Shown: piece by piece, positions 43,075-51,955 of the stretch
Numbering within the stretch: position 1 is the stretch's first letter
How the letters are laid out: each line of letters begins with the position of its first letter
Assembly: GCF_000282315.2 (NCBI RefSeq)
Contig: NZ_AKJN02000010.1
Location: 35,384 to 99,383, forward strand
From: Pseudomonas sp. GM41(2012)
GTDB taxonomy: Bacteria > Pseudomonadota > Gammaproteobacteria > Pseudomonadales > Pseudomonadaceae
Direction: 5' to 3'
DNA: 64,000 nucleotides
Translations under genes and position numbers: made by a program
The notes under the pieces: model-generated
Told to the model about the DNA's origin: nothing
The model's database searches: none
Seen by the model: only the letters and a program-made list of their open reading frames with translations

Positions 43075-45180
43075 GTGAACCCGGTAATCAAAAAATTCCA
43101 GTTCGGTCAGTCGACCGTTACCCTCGAGACTGGCCGTATCGCCCGTCAGGCCTCCGGCGCAGTATTGGTCACCGTTGACGACGACGTCAGCGTATTGGTG
43201 ACTGTGGTCGGCGCCAAGCAAGCCGATCCAGGCAAGGGCTTCTTCCCTCTGTCTGTTCACTACCAGGAAAAAACTTACGCTGCCGGTAAGATCCCTGGCG
43301 GTTTCTTCAAGCGTGAAGGCCGTCCTTCCGAGAAAGAAACCCTGACTTCCCGACTGATCGACCGTCCGATCCGTCCGCTGTTCCCAGAAGGCTTCATGAA
43401 CGAAGTGCAGGTTGTCTGCACCGTCGTTTCCACCAGCAAGAAGACCGATCCGGACATCGCTGCGATGATCGGTACCTCGGCTGCGCTGGCCATTTCCGGC
43501 ATTCCTTTTGATGGCCCGATCGGCGCTGCCCGCGTTGCGTTCCACGAAAGCACCGGCTACCTGCTGAACCCGACTTACGAACAACAGAAAGCTTCGAGCC
43601 TGGACATGGTCGTTGCCGGTACTTCGGAAGCCGTGTTGATGGTTGAATCGGAAGCCAAAGAGCTGACCGAAGACCAGATGCTGGGCGCGGTACTGTTTGC
43701 TCACGACGAGTTCCAGGTGGTGATCAACGCCGTTAAAGAACTGGCCGCCGAAGCTGCCAAGCCGACCTGGACCTGGGCTCCTGCGCCTGAAGCCACTGCT
43801 CTGCTGGGCGCTATCCGTGCCGAGTTCGGCGACGCGATCTCCCAGGCTTACACCATCACCATCAAGGCCGACCGTTACGCTCGTCTGGGCGAACTGAAAG
43901 ACCAGGTGGTTGCCAAGTTGTCCGGCGAAGAAGGCCAACCGACTTCCGCTGAAGTCAAAGCTGCTTTCGGCGAAATCGAATACCGCACCGTTCGCGAAAA
44001 CATCGTTAACGGCAAGCCACGTATCGACGGCCGCGACACCAAGACCGTACGTCCGCTGAACATCGAAGTTGGCGTTCTGCCGAAGACTCACGGTTCGGCT
44101 CTGTTCACCCGTGGCGAAACCCAGGCCCTGGTTGTTGCAACACTGGGCACCGCCCGTGACGCACAGCTGCTGGACACCCTGGAAGGCGAGAAAAAAGACC
44201 CGTTCATGCTGCACTACAACTTCCCTCCGTTCTCGGTAGGTGAGTGTGGTCGCATGGGTGGCGCTGGTCGTCGCGAAATCGGTCACGGCCGTCTGGCCCG
44301 TCGTTCGATTGCAGCCATGCTGCCTGCTGCCGACGTGTTCCCGTACACCATCCGTGTTGTGTCGGAAATCACCGAGTCCAACGGTTCGAGCTCCATGGCT
44401 TCGGTCTGCGGCGCTTCCCTGGCTCTGATGGATGCCGGCGTTCCGATGAAGGCACCGGTTGCCGGTATCGCCATGGGTCTGGTTAAAGAAGGCGAGAAAT
44501 TCGCCGTCCTGACCGACATCCTGGGTGACGAAGACCACTTGGGCGACATGGACTTCAAAGTAGCGGGTACCGCCAAAGGTGTGACCGCGCTGCAGATGGA
44601 CATCAAGATCAAAGGCATCACCGAAGAAATCATGGAGATCGCTCTGGGCCAAGCCCTGGAAGCGCGCCTGAACATCCTCGGTCAGATGAACCAGATCATT
44701 GGCCAGTCGCGTACCGAGCTGTCGGAAAACGCTCCGACCATGATCGCGATGAAAATCGACACCGACAAAATCCGTGATGTCATCGGTAAAGGCGGCGCGA
44801 CCATTCGTGCGATCTGTGAAGAGACCAAGGCTTCGATCGACATCGAAGACGACGGTTCGATCAAGATCTTCGGCGAAACCAAAGAAGCTGCTGAAGCTGC
44901 ACGTCAGCGCGTTCTGGGCATCACCGCAGAAGCTGAAATCGGCAAGATCTACGTCGGTAAGGTTGAGCGCATCGTCGACTTCGGCGCATTCGTCAACATC
45001 CTGCCTGGCAAGGACGGTCTGGTTCACATCTCGATGCTGAGCGACGCTCGCGTAGAGAAAGTGACCGACATCCTGAAAGAAGGCCAGGAAGTGGAAGTAC
45101 TGGTACTGGACGTGGACAACCGCGGCCGTATCAAGCTGTCCATCAAAGACGTAGCAGCAGCCAAGGCTTCGGGCGTTTAA
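43075..45180 (+). CDS. pnp: Polyribonucleotide nucleotidyltransferase (PNPase)
   Basis: A 701-residue 3'-5' phosphorolytic RNase: two RNase PH domains (about 1-220 and 305-545), a KH domain with IRDVIGKGGATIRAI and a C-terminal S1 domain (GKIYVGKVERIVDFGAFVNIL). It degrades mRNA as part of the degradosome. The start codon is GTG with AAGGTAGGA upstream. Confidence 0.98.
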   Translation: MNPVIKKFQFGQSTVTLETGRIARQASGAVLVTVDDDVSVLVTVVGAKQADPGKGFFPLSVHYQEKTYAAGKIPGGFFKREGRPSEKETLTSRLIDRPIRPLFPEGFMNEVQVVCTVVSTSKKTDPDIAAMIGTSAALAISGIPFDGPIGAARVAFHESTGYLLNPTYEQQKASSLDMVVAGTSEAVLMVESEAKELTEDQMLGAVLFAHDEFQVVINAVKELAAEAAKPTWTWAPAPEATALLGAIRAEFGDAISQAYTITIKADRYARLGELKDQVVAKLSGEEGQPTSAEVKAAFGEIEYRTVRENIVNGKPRIDGRDTKTVRPLNIEVGVLPKTHGSALFTRGETQALVVATLGTARDAQLLDTLEGEKKDPFMLHYNFPPFSVGECGRMGGAGRREIGHGRLARRSIAAMLPAADVFPYTIRVVSEITESNGSSSMASVCGASLALMDAGVPMKAPVAGIAMGLVKEGEKFAVLTDILGDEDHLGDMDFKVAGTAKGVTALQMDIKIKGITEEIMEIALGQALEARLNILGQMNQIIGQSRTELSENAPTMIAMKIDTDKIRDVIGKGGATIRAICEETKASIDIEDDGSIKIFGETKEAAEAARQRVLGITAEAEIGKIYVGKVERIVDFGAFVNILPGKDGLVHISMLSDARVEKVTDILKEGQEVEVLVLDVDNRGRIKLSIKDVAAAKASGV

Positions 45181-45212
45181 TCACTCCCCACGCCTGACCG
45201 CTTCAACGTTAT

Positions 45213-45251
45213 AAAAAATGCCCCGCAGTGAAAGCTGCGGGGCATTTTTTT
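45213..45251. terminator. Strong terminator after pnp
   Basis: AAAAAATGCCCCGCAG and CTGCGGGGCATTTTTTT with a TGAAAG loop; a 16-bp stem with T runs on both strands. Confidence 0.93.
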
Positions 45252-45273
45252 GTCTGCGAAACAGGGTGTGAAG

Positions 45274-45302
45274 TTGCTGGTCTTCGAACCCGGTGCTAGG
45301 TT
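45274..45302 (+). promoter_or_regulatory. Possible promoter of tRNA-Thr
   Basis: TTGCTG and TAGGTT are 17 bases apart between the pnp terminator and the tRNA, placing the start about ten bases before the tRNA 5' end. The -10 box is weak. Confidence 0.35.
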
Positions 45303-45311
45303 TAGCCCACC

Positions 45312-45387
45312 GCCCGTGTAGCTCAGTTGGTAGAGCAGCGCACTCGTAACGCGAAGGTCGCAGGTTCGACTCCTGTCTCGGGCACCA
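45312..45387 (+). tRNA. tRNA-Thr (anticodon CGT)
   Basis: A 76-base tRNA with encoded CCA. Loop CTCGTAA gives anticodon CGT; T arm GCAGG-TTCGACT-CCTGT. Two weak spots are visible: T-T at 6-67 of the acceptor stem and A-C at 31-39 of the anticodon stem. All other features are normal. The serine-rich gene on the opposite strand ends eight bases downstream. Confidence 0.92.
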
Positions 45388-45395
45388 TCCCTCTG

Positions 45396-46187
45396 TTATT
45401 TCACCTTTCTGCTCAGGTCATCCACTGCACGTTTGAGTTGATCCAGCTGATTGTCCTGATTGCTGACTTCACGCTTCAGGCTGGACAGGTCGCTAGAGCT
45501 TGAGCTGGAACTCGATCCGGCACTGCGCTTGAGGTCTTCAACCTGGCTGGCGAGCCTTTTCAGGTCACTGTCCTGTGCGCTGACAATACGCTTGAGGTCG
45601 CTCACTTCGCTGGAGCTGGAACTTGAACCGGAGTTCGAACTGCTGCTGCGCTTGAGATCGTCCATTTGACTGGCGAGCTTCTTCAGGGCGTTGTCCTGCT
45701 CGCTGACGGTGTGCTTGAGGTTGGTGACTTCGCTGGAATTGGCACTGGAACTCGAGCCGGTGTTGCGTTTGAGTTCGTCCACGGCCCTGGCGAGGTTCTT
45801 CATCCCGTTTTCCAGATCGCTCACGGTGCGCTTGAGGTTAGCCGTTTCGCTGGCGCTCGAGCTTGAACTGGACCCCGCATTCTTTTTGAGTTCTTCGATG
45901 AGTCTGGTTTGTTCCTTGACCGTTTTCTCAAGGGTCGCGATGTCAGTCGAGTTGGTTTTAGCGGTGCTCTGTAGCTGGGTAACCATTTCTATACTGATAT
46001 CGCTCCTCGTCATCACATCTTTGCCGTACAAATTGTGAAAAGTGAGGAATTTGTCGGTGGAACTGGAACTGTTGGAGCTGAACTCCAAACCGGCCTGGGC
46101 GGTACTGGACAGTGCCAGGCTGCCGAGAAGAAGGGCCGCCGTGCTGGTTGCGAGAAGGGCAGATGAACGCTTTGCAAGACTGGACAT
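45396..46187 (-). CDS. Secreted serine-rich coiled-coil repeat protein, family not recognised
   Basis: A 263-residue protein. It has a signal peptide (MSSLAKRSSALLATSTAALLLGSLALSSTAQA), then about 50 residues ending in YGKDVMTRSDISIEM. From there it is built of repeating units of about 39 residues: a helical part of the type LKRxVSxQDxxLKxLAxxVDDLKR, followed by a run of Ser (6-9). Three full units and two partial ones are seen. The helices have heptad spacing of Leu/Val, so a coiled coil with flexible Ser linkers is likely, outside the inner membrane. The ATG at 46187 has AGGA upstream; an ATG 12 codons earlier lacks a ribosome site. Function unknown. Confidence 0.75.
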   Translation of the reverse strand: MSSLAKRSSALLATSTAALLLGSLALSSTAQAGLEFSSNSSSSTDKFLTFHNLYGKDVMTRSDISIEMVTQLQSTAKTNSTDIATLEKTVKEQTRLIEELKKNAGSSSSSSASETANLKRTVSDLENGMKNLARAVDELKRNTGSSSSANSSEVTNLKHTVSEQDNALKKLASQMDDLKRSSSSNSGSSSSSSEVSDLKRIVSAQDSDLKRLASQVEDLKRSAGSSSSSSSSDLSSLKREVSNQDNQLDQLKRAVDDLSRKVK

Positions 46188-46503
46188 CACTAGGGTTCCT
46201 TGTGAAGTGCCTATATGGCACATCGCTATGACTTTACCGTTTTAGCGTTGTTCCTGCGACGCGAGACAATATTTTCAAAAAAGGCCCCTCCAGATTTTTT
46301 TGTAGATTTGATGTAAAAGTCCATATAAATCGCCAACCAAACGTCCTATATTCGACGCTTGCACACGCTCCACCTTGCAGTTTTCAGATGATCCCCGAAT
46401 GGTTCTGAAGGCCAGACAAACCGGGCTTCACACGGTTTTTTGCGTCAGAGAGATCCTTGATGATCCAGATCCATCTTCCATTCCCCAGATCAGCGAGAAC
46501 GAC
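46188..46503. other. Divergent intergenic region, no gene seen
   Basis: A 316-base stretch, more AT-rich than its surroundings (poly-T and poly-A tracts near 46271-46302; TATATT near 46348). It must hold the promoters of the serine-rich gene and of the small gene at 46504. No stable hairpin or known operator was recognised. Confidence 0.5.
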
Positions 46504-46809
46504 ATGACCGTTAAAGAATTGACCCAAGAAGCCAGACACGAAGAAGCGCTGAAGAAGTACTTGCTGGATTCGCCCCAGCTCGTCGAAGAGATCAAGGACC
46601 TGCCGGCCGACGATCAGAAGGACCAGATTCAATGGGCATTCGAGGATGAGGCAGAGTCCCAGGGCTTGCAGCCGTGGGAACTGACGCTCAAGTACACCTC
46701 AACTCCTGAAGAGTTCGAGGCTGCGCGCCTTGTTCTGCACAAGGAGGCTGCCGAGGTGTTGGGCGTCGAGTGGGAAGAGTACTGCGAGATGAATAATCTG
46801 GTGGTCTGA
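46504..46809 (+). CDS. Small acidic protein, DUF6388-like
   Basis: A 101-residue acidic protein beginning MTVKELTQEARHEEALKKYL, with the conserved-looking core DDQKDQIQWAFEDEAESQGLQPWELTLKYTS and end GVEWEEYCEMNNL. I recall such proteins in Pseudomonas as DUF6388; function unknown. No signal peptide. The frame is open 43 codons further upstream (ATG... at 46375 region), but that part looks non-coding, so the ATG at 46504 is preferred. Confidence 0.7.
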   Translation: MTVKELTQEARHEEALKKYLLDSPQLVEEIKDLPADDQKDQIQWAFEDEAESQGLQPWELTLKYTSTPEEFEAARLVLHKEAAEVLGVEWEEYCEMNNLVV

Positions 46810-46810
46810 T

Positions 46811-46842
46811 AAAAACGCCAGCCTCACGAGGCTGGCGTTTTT
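46811..46842. terminator. Bidirectional terminator before nadC end
   Basis: AAAACGCCAGCC and GGCTGGCGTTTT with T runs on both sides, between the small gene (plus) and nadC (minus). Confidence 0.9.
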
Positions 46843-46859
46843 CATTCACACAGGCGTTA

Positions 46860-47708
46860 TCAAAGGCTCAGGCGCATCGACAGGTCGACAGCCTTCACAT
46901 CCTTGGTCATCGCACCAATCGAGATGTAGTCCACCCCGGTTTCTGCGATCGGTAGCAGCGTGCTTTCGTTGATGCCGCCGCTGGCCTCCAGTTTCGCCTG
47001 GCCTGCGTTCAGACGCACGGCTTCGCGCATGTCATCCAGACTCAATTCATCGAGCATGATGATGTCGGCACCGGCCGCCAGGGCTTCCTTCAGCTCATCC
47101 AGGCTTTCCACTTCGATCTCCACCGGTTTGCCCGGGGCAATCTTGTGCGCGGCGTTGATGGCCTCCGGGATGCCACCGCAGGCGGCAATATGGTTTTCCT
47201 TGATCAGGAAGGCGTCGTACAGGCCGATGCGGTGGTTATGGCACCCGCCGCAGGTCACGGCGTACTTCTGCGCCAGACGCAGCCCCGGCAAGGTTTTACG
47301 GGTGTCGAGCAACTTCACCTGAGTCTGCGCCACGTAATCCGACAGGTACTGCGCGCGCGTGGCCACGCCAGACAGCAACTGCAGGAAGTTCAGTGCACTG
47401 CGTTCGCCCGTCAGTAGCGAGCGCGCCGGGCCTTCGAGGTGGAACAGCACCTGATTGGGTTTCACCTGCTCGCCATCGCGCACCTCCCAGTGCACCGCAA
47501 CACGTGGGTCCAGCTGCCGAAACACTGCATCAACCCAGGCTGTGCCGCAGATGACGGCAGCGTCGCGGGTGATGATCGTGGCTTTGGCCAGGCGTTCGGC
47601 CGGGATCAGCTGTGCGGTGATGTCGCCGCTGCCGATGTCTTCGAGCAACGCACGGCGCACGTTGGCTTCGATTTCGGCGGTCAAATCGGCGAGACGTAGA
47701 TTCGGCAT
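46860..47708 (-). CDS. nadC: Nicotinate-nucleotide diphosphorylase (quinolinate phosphoribosyltransferase)
   Basis: A 282-residue enzyme of NAD synthesis that turns quinolinate and PRPP into nicotinate mononucleotide. Motifs: LLSGVATRAQYLSDYV, DTRKTLPGLRLAQKYAVTCGGCHNHR, EIEVESLDEL, LEASGGI. The start is the ATG at 47708 (MPNLRLADL); an upstream extension is not family-like. Confidence 0.97.
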   Translation of the reverse strand: MPNLRLADLTAEIEANVRRALLEDIGSGDITAQLIPAERLAKATIITRDAAVICGTAWVDAVFRQLDPRVAVHWEVRDGEQVKPNQVLFHLEGPARSLLTGERSALNFLQLLSGVATRAQYLSDYVAQTQVKLLDTRKTLPGLRLAQKYAVTCGGCHNHRIGLYDAFLIKENHIAACGGIPEAINAAHKIAPGKPVEIEVESLDELKEALAAGADIIMLDELSLDDMREAVRLNAGQAKLEASGGINESTLLPIAETGVDYISIGAMTKDVKAVDLSMRLSL

Positions 47709-47735
47709 AACGGACTCCACAAACAAAGTGGCCCG

Positions 47736-47765
47736 ATTATAGGGCCATGGCGCTGGGCAACCCAA
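47736..47765 (-). promoter_or_regulatory. Possible nadC promoter
   Basis: On the minus strand TTGGGT (47760-47765) and a perfect TATAAT (47736-47741) are 18 bases apart, 27 bases before the nadC ATG. The TATAAT lies inside a GGCCCTATAATCGGGCC palindrome. Confidence 0.5.
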
Positions 47766-47991
47766 GGCATCAGAGGCGTTCCCGTTGCTCTGGAACCTGC
47801 ATTTGGTCGATTCGCCTGAGCAATCGGCACTCAGTCAGCGTTTGTCATAAGCGTCTATTTCAATGGGAAACGCAGAGTCTGCTGGTAGAGGGGACATCTT
47901 TTGCAAGATAATCCGCCTTGCTTTTGACGTCATGGCTTTGACGTGGATTTGGATTGACGACTTCGAAGACTCACCGTTTCAGGAGGCCTGA

Positions 47992-50202
47992 ATGCACAAC
48001 GACGGGAATGTAGTGCCTTTGCACAAGGTCGCTACCGACCAGGCGACTCACTCGCCGCTCGCCCGCCTGCCTGTGATTCTGCTTCAGGTTCGCGACAAGG
48101 CCGCTCAACAGCTCAGGCATGGTTTGCAGGAACTGTTCGATAACGCCGACGACACGCTGTTCGAAATGGCCGACCGGGCCCGCAATGACGTCGAACAGAA
48201 CCTCTTCTTCGAAGCCATGCGCGACTTGCGCCTCAAGCGTAAAAACATCGAACGCGGCTTTCTCGAACAATTCTTCGAGGCATTTGTCGGCCTCACCCAG
48301 TACGACATCACTCAATCTGCCTTGCCCCTGGCGTTGGCCTTCGACGCCTCGGTGGCGCTGCCCGATGACGACATGGAGCGCAGCGTGGCAGTGGAGGCGA
48401 TGGTCAGCAAAGTGCTGAACCGCGACGGATTCGCCCTGGACCAACTGACTGCCCGACTCAGTGCACTGTTGGGCAGGGAACTGCTCGATCAGCACAATCC
48501 CATGGGGCCGGCGATGCTCTGCGAGTACTTTTTGCAGGCCGGGCGCAACCTGGGGGTGGAGATCAAGGTCAAGCTGATCATCCTCAAACTGTTCGAACGC
48601 TATGTGCTCAAGGATGCCAATCAGCTCTACGCCGAAGCCAATCAGTTGCTGAGCGCCACCGGTGTTCTGCCCGACCTGAAGCCCGCCCCTTCGCGTCGGG
48701 CCACGGATCGTGCAGCGGCCAGCATCGGAGCTGAACCCGCGCCGGCCAACACTCGCGCCGCTGGCCCGCCGACCGACGACAGCGTGCAGGAAGTCTTCGC
48801 GGCGTTGCAGGAGTTGCTGCTTCACGTGCGTGGCAGTGTCGCGCCGACCCTTGAAGCCAGTGCCCAGACACAGCCGATTTCCACCCGTGACCTGATGCGC
48901 CTGCTCTCGCACTTGCAGCAATATGTGCCGGCGCCGGAAGCCCAGGACGACTTCGATCTGCGAAACCAGCTCGAACAACTGCTGACCCGGGTCAGCGTCA
49001 AAAGTGGCAAGTCACGCGTGGTCGGGGTGGCTGACGAAGACGTGATCAACCTGATCGCCATGCTCTTCGAATGCATCCTCGATGACCGTAACCTGCCGGA
49101 TTCGCTCAAGGCGTTGATCGGCCGTTTGCAGATCCCGATGCTGAAAGTCGCGGTGATCGACAAGAGCTTCTTTAGCCGCAGCAGTCACCCGGCCCGACGC
49201 CTGCTCAATGAAATCGCCACCGCCGCCATGGGTTGGGGCGAATGCGATGACCATGAGCGCGACAGCCTGTATCTGCGCATCGAGCAAGTGGTGCAACGGT
49301 TGCTGAACGATTTTGTCGATGACCCGGCGGTGTTTTCCGAATTGCTCGCAGATTTTCTCGCCTTCACCAGCGATGAGCGCCGTCGCAGTGAGCTGCTGGA
49401 ACAACGTACCCGTGACGCCGAAGAAGGCCGCGCCAGGACTGAACTGGCCCGTCAGCGCGTCGAACAGGCGCTGAATCAGGCCTTGTTGGGCAAAGTATTG
49501 CCGCAGCGGGTGGTGGTGTTTGTCCAGGAGGCGTGGAGCCAGGTGCTGCTGCTGACCTGTCTCAAGCACGGCGATCAGTCGGCCGAGTGGCATGCCGATG
49601 TGCAGTCCATGGAGCAATTGATCTGGAGCGTGCAGCGTCATGATGAATCCGATGCGAGCCTGCGCTTGTTGGCGCTGGTGCCTGGGTTGCTCAAGTCGTT
49701 GCGCGACGGGCTGAGCAGTTCGGCCTTCGATCCGTTCGCCACCAGCGAATTTTTCAGTGAGCTGGAAGCCTTGCACGTTCAGCTGTTCGAACGTCCTGGG
49801 CAAAAGTTTGAACAGCCTGTCGATACGCCGGTAATGGTCGAAGTGCGGCAGGAAGTCGTCCTGCGAACCGCCGACGAAGGTCCGGTTGATACGGCGTCAG
49901 CGCGCTTGCCGGAGGACGATGCCGGTCTGCTTCAGGTCGATCAATTGCGGTTGGGGTGCTGGGTCGAGTTTCAGGAAGACGAGGAAAACACCCTTCGCTG
50001 CAAGCTGGCGGCGATCATTGAAGCCACCGGCAAGTACATTTTCGTCAATCGCACCGGGATGAAAGTGCTGGAACGCAGCCGCACCGGTCTGGCGCTGGAA
50101 TTCCGTCGTGGCGCGGTGCGCGCGCTGGACGACACTTTGCTGTTCGACCGGGCGCTGGAGTCGGTGATCGGCAACCTGCGGCGCCTCAATCACGGCAAGT
50201 GA
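47992..50202 (+). CDS. DUF1631 family protein
   Basis: A 736-residue cytoplasmic protein of the DUF1631 family, typical for this place beside nadC and ampD in Pseudomonas. It is mostly helical (LQVRDKAAQQLRHGLQELFDNADDTLFEMADRARND; NLFFEAMRDLRLKRKNIERGF), with a low-complexity Pro/Ala part near residues 225-265 and a small beta-type C-terminal end (LRLGCWVEFQEDEENTLRCKLAAI, KYIFVNRTGMKVLERSRTGLALEFRRG), which looks like a PilZ-type barrel by eye. Function unknown. Confidence 0.85.
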   Translation: MHNDGNVVPLHKVATDQATHSPLARLPVILLQVRDKAAQQLRHGLQELFDNADDTLFEMADRARNDVEQNLFFEAMRDLRLKRKNIERGFLEQFFEAFVGLTQYDITQSALPLALAFDASVALPDDDMERSVAVEAMVSKVLNRDGFALDQLTARLSALLGRELLDQHNPMGPAMLCEYFLQAGRNLGVEIKVKLIILKLFERYVLKDANQLYAEANQLLSATGVLPDLKPAPSRRATDRAAASIGAEPAPANTRAAGPPTDDSVQEVFAALQELLLHVRGSVAPTLEASAQTQPISTRDLMRLLSHLQQYVPAPEAQDDFDLRNQLEQLLTRVSVKSGKSRVVGVADEDVINLIAMLFECILDDRNLPDSLKALIGRLQIPMLKVAVIDKSFFSRSSHPARRLLNEIATAAMGWGECDDHERDSLYLRIEQVVQRLLNDFVDDPAVFSELLADFLAFTSDERRRSELLEQRTRDAEEGRARTELARQRVEQALNQALLGKVLPQRVVVFVQEAWSQVLLLTCLKHGDQSAEWHADVQSMEQLIWSVQRHDESDASLRLLALVPGLLKSLRDGLSSSAFDPFATSEFFSELEALHVQLFERPGQKFEQPVDTPVMVEVRQEVVLRTADEGPVDTASARLPEDDAGLLQVDQLRLGCWVEFQEDEENTLRCKLAAIIEATGKYIFVNRTGMKVLERSRTGLALEFRRGAVRALDDTLLFDRALESVIGNLRRLNHGK

Positions 50203-50266
50203 TCGCGCCCCGAGGGTCTATCGCGGCATACTGGGCGCCTACACAGTCGTCGTTGAAGGAACCTGT

Positions 50267-50827
50267 ATGCAGTTGGACCCCGCGAGCGGTTGGTGTCAGG
50301 GCGTAGATATTTGCCCCTCGCCCAACTTCAATGCGCGCCCCTCGGACGAAATTTCCCTGCTGGTGATCCACAACATCAGTTTGCCGCCTGCGCAATTCGC
50401 CACCGGCAAGGTGCAGGAATTTTTCCAGAATCGTCTGGATGTCACGGAGCACCCCTACTTTGAAGGGATCGCCGACCTGCGTGTGTCTGCGCACTTTCTG
50501 ATCGAACGTGACGGCACCGTCACTCAGTTTGTCTCTTGTCTTGAGCGTGCCTGGCATGCCGGCGTCTCGAGTTTCGAAGGGCGGGAAACCTGTAACGATT
50601 TTTCCGTGGGCATTGAACTTGAAGGCACGGATGATCTGCCGTTCACTGACGCTCAATATCAAGCATTGACGACCCTGACCCGGCAGCTGCAAAGCGCGTT
50701 CACGGCCATCACCGCACAGCGCATTTGTGGGCATAGCGACATCGCTCCCGGGCGTAAAACCGATCCTGGGCCTGCGTTCGACTGGGCACGCTATCGCGCC
50801 GCCCTGGCAAAAGAGGAACAACAATGA
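50267..50827 (+). CDS. ampD: 1,6-anhydro-N-acetylmuramyl-L-alanine amidase AmpD
   Basis: A 186-residue zinc amidase of the cytoplasm that recycles cell-wall fragments and thereby keeps AmpC beta-lactamase low. Zinc ligands: His35 in LLVIHNIS, His near 155 in CGHSDIAPGRKTDPG and the Asp that follows. VSAHFLIERDGTVTQFV is also typical. It overlaps ampE by four bases. Confidence 0.97.
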   Translation: MQLDPASGWCQGVDICPSPNFNARPSDEISLLVIHNISLPPAQFATGKVQEFFQNRLDVTEHPYFEGIADLRVSAHFLIERDGTVTQFVSCLERAWHAGVSSFEGRETCNDFSVGIELEGTDDLPFTDAQYQALTTLTRQLQSAFTAITAQRICGHSDIAPGRKTDPGPAFDWARYRAALAKEEQQ

Positions 50828-51660
50828 GTTTTCTGGTGTTGCTGTTGGCGGTCTGGATCGAGAAGTTCTCGGCCCTGCGTCATCGGATTCAGCGCGATGG
50901 TGGATGGGTTCGCGAGCTGAACAAGCTTGAAGTCAGTCCGCGTCTGGCGAAAAGTCCGTGGCTGATCCTGGTGATACTGGTGTTGTTGCCAGTGGCACTC
51001 CTGGGTTTGCTGCTATTGGTACTGGACCCGGTGGCTTACGGTCTGCTGGCGTTGCCGGTGCATCTGCTGGTGGTGATTTACAGTCTGGGCCGCGGTGATC
51101 TGCTGGCCGGTCTCGGGCCGTTTCGTGATGCCTGGCGCCGGGAAGACCTGCAAGCGGCCGCTCATGTGGCGAACCGCGACCTGGGTATTTGCGCCGATAG
51201 CGGCGAACAATTGCTGGAACGGGTCGAAGGGCATCTGCTGTGGGAGGCTTATCAGAGCTTTTTCGCGGTAATTTTCTGGTACTTCCTGCTGGGTCCGGTC
51301 GCAGCCCTGAGCTATCGACTGCTGGCCCTGGCCGAAGAACACGGGCAGAACCCGGCCGTGGTCGAGCGCGCCGCAAAACTGCGTCATGCGTTCGACTGGG
51401 TTCCGGTGCGTCTGCTGGCGGCGAGTTTTGCGTTGGTCGGCAACTTTGTAGCGGTCAGCCGAGTGATGCTGCACGAGCTGCTGAACTGGAACATCAGCGC
51501 CGCCCAGTTGATCGAGAAGGTCGGGCTGGTTGCGGGTGAAATCCCGGCGCCGGTGGTCGGGCCTGACGGCATCAACAGCCTCGACCGGATCTGGGAACTG
51601 CTGCTGCGCGCGGCAGTGCTCTGGTACGCCGGTTTCGCGCTGTGGACCGTTCTTCCTTAG
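50824..51660 (+). CDS. ampE: Regulatory signalling modulator protein AmpE
   Basis: A 278-residue inner membrane protein with about four hydrophobic segments (ILVILVLLPVALLGLLLLVLD near residue 48; FWYFLLGPVAALSYRLL near 150). Family pattern RHAFDWVPVRLLAASFALVGNF. It is always with ampD; its exact role is not settled. ATGA overlap with ampD. Confidence 0.93.
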   Translation: MSFLVLLLAVWIEKFSALRHRIQRDGGWVRELNKLEVSPRLAKSPWLILVILVLLPVALLGLLLLVLDPVAYGLLALPVHLLVVIYSLGRGDLLAGLGPFRDAWRREDLQAAAHVANRDLGICADSGEQLLERVEGHLLWEAYQSFFAVIFWYFLLGPVAALSYRLLALAEEHGQNPAVVERAAKLRHAFDWVPVRLLAASFALVGNFVAVSRVMLHELLNWNISAAQLIEKVGLVAGEIPAPVVGPDGINSLDRIWELLLRAAVLWYAGFALWTVLP

Positions 51661-51678
51661 CTCTGAAGTGGACTCCAT

Positions 51679-51802
51679 TGTGGTGAGGGGGCTTGCCCCC
51701 GTTCGGCTGCGAAGCAGTCGTAAATCCAGAGAACTCGGTCTGTATGAACGAACGCTGGGGGCCGCTTCGCGACCCAACGGGGGCAAGCCCCCTCACCACA
51801 GG
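51679..51802. repeat. REPIN-type perfect inverted repeat after ampE
   Basis: The outer arms TGTGGTGAGGGGGCTTGCCC and its reverse complement extend to 25 perfect base pairs (51679-51703 and 51778-51802) around a 74-base centre that also has partial pairing (GCTGCGAAGC, GCTTCGCG). Typical Pseudomonas paired REP. The rest of the 295-base gap leads into the chemoreceptor gene. Confidence 0.85.
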
Positions 51803-51955
51803 GATATCAATCGCCCCAAGTGGGCATCTCGCCGTTAACCTTAAGTTACAAAACCTCCCGTCGATTTAGGCTATACAGAGACAGCGCCGAATAGTGGCTA
51901 TCTGCTCTCGACCTGCGCCTGCCAATAAAAATAAGAAATCGAAGGGAGACTTCCA

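Noticed and set aside
45396..45900. Regular repeats that could be taken for a CRISPR array or VNTR
   Set aside because: The repeats are in frame, about 117 bases long, diverged, and encode a heptad-patterned protein; there are no uniform short repeats with unique spacers and no cas genes.
46375..46503. Upstream extension of the small DUF6388-like gene
   Set aside because: The region encodes no family-like sequence and overlaps the likely promoter; the ATG at 46504 fits the usual length of about 100 residues.
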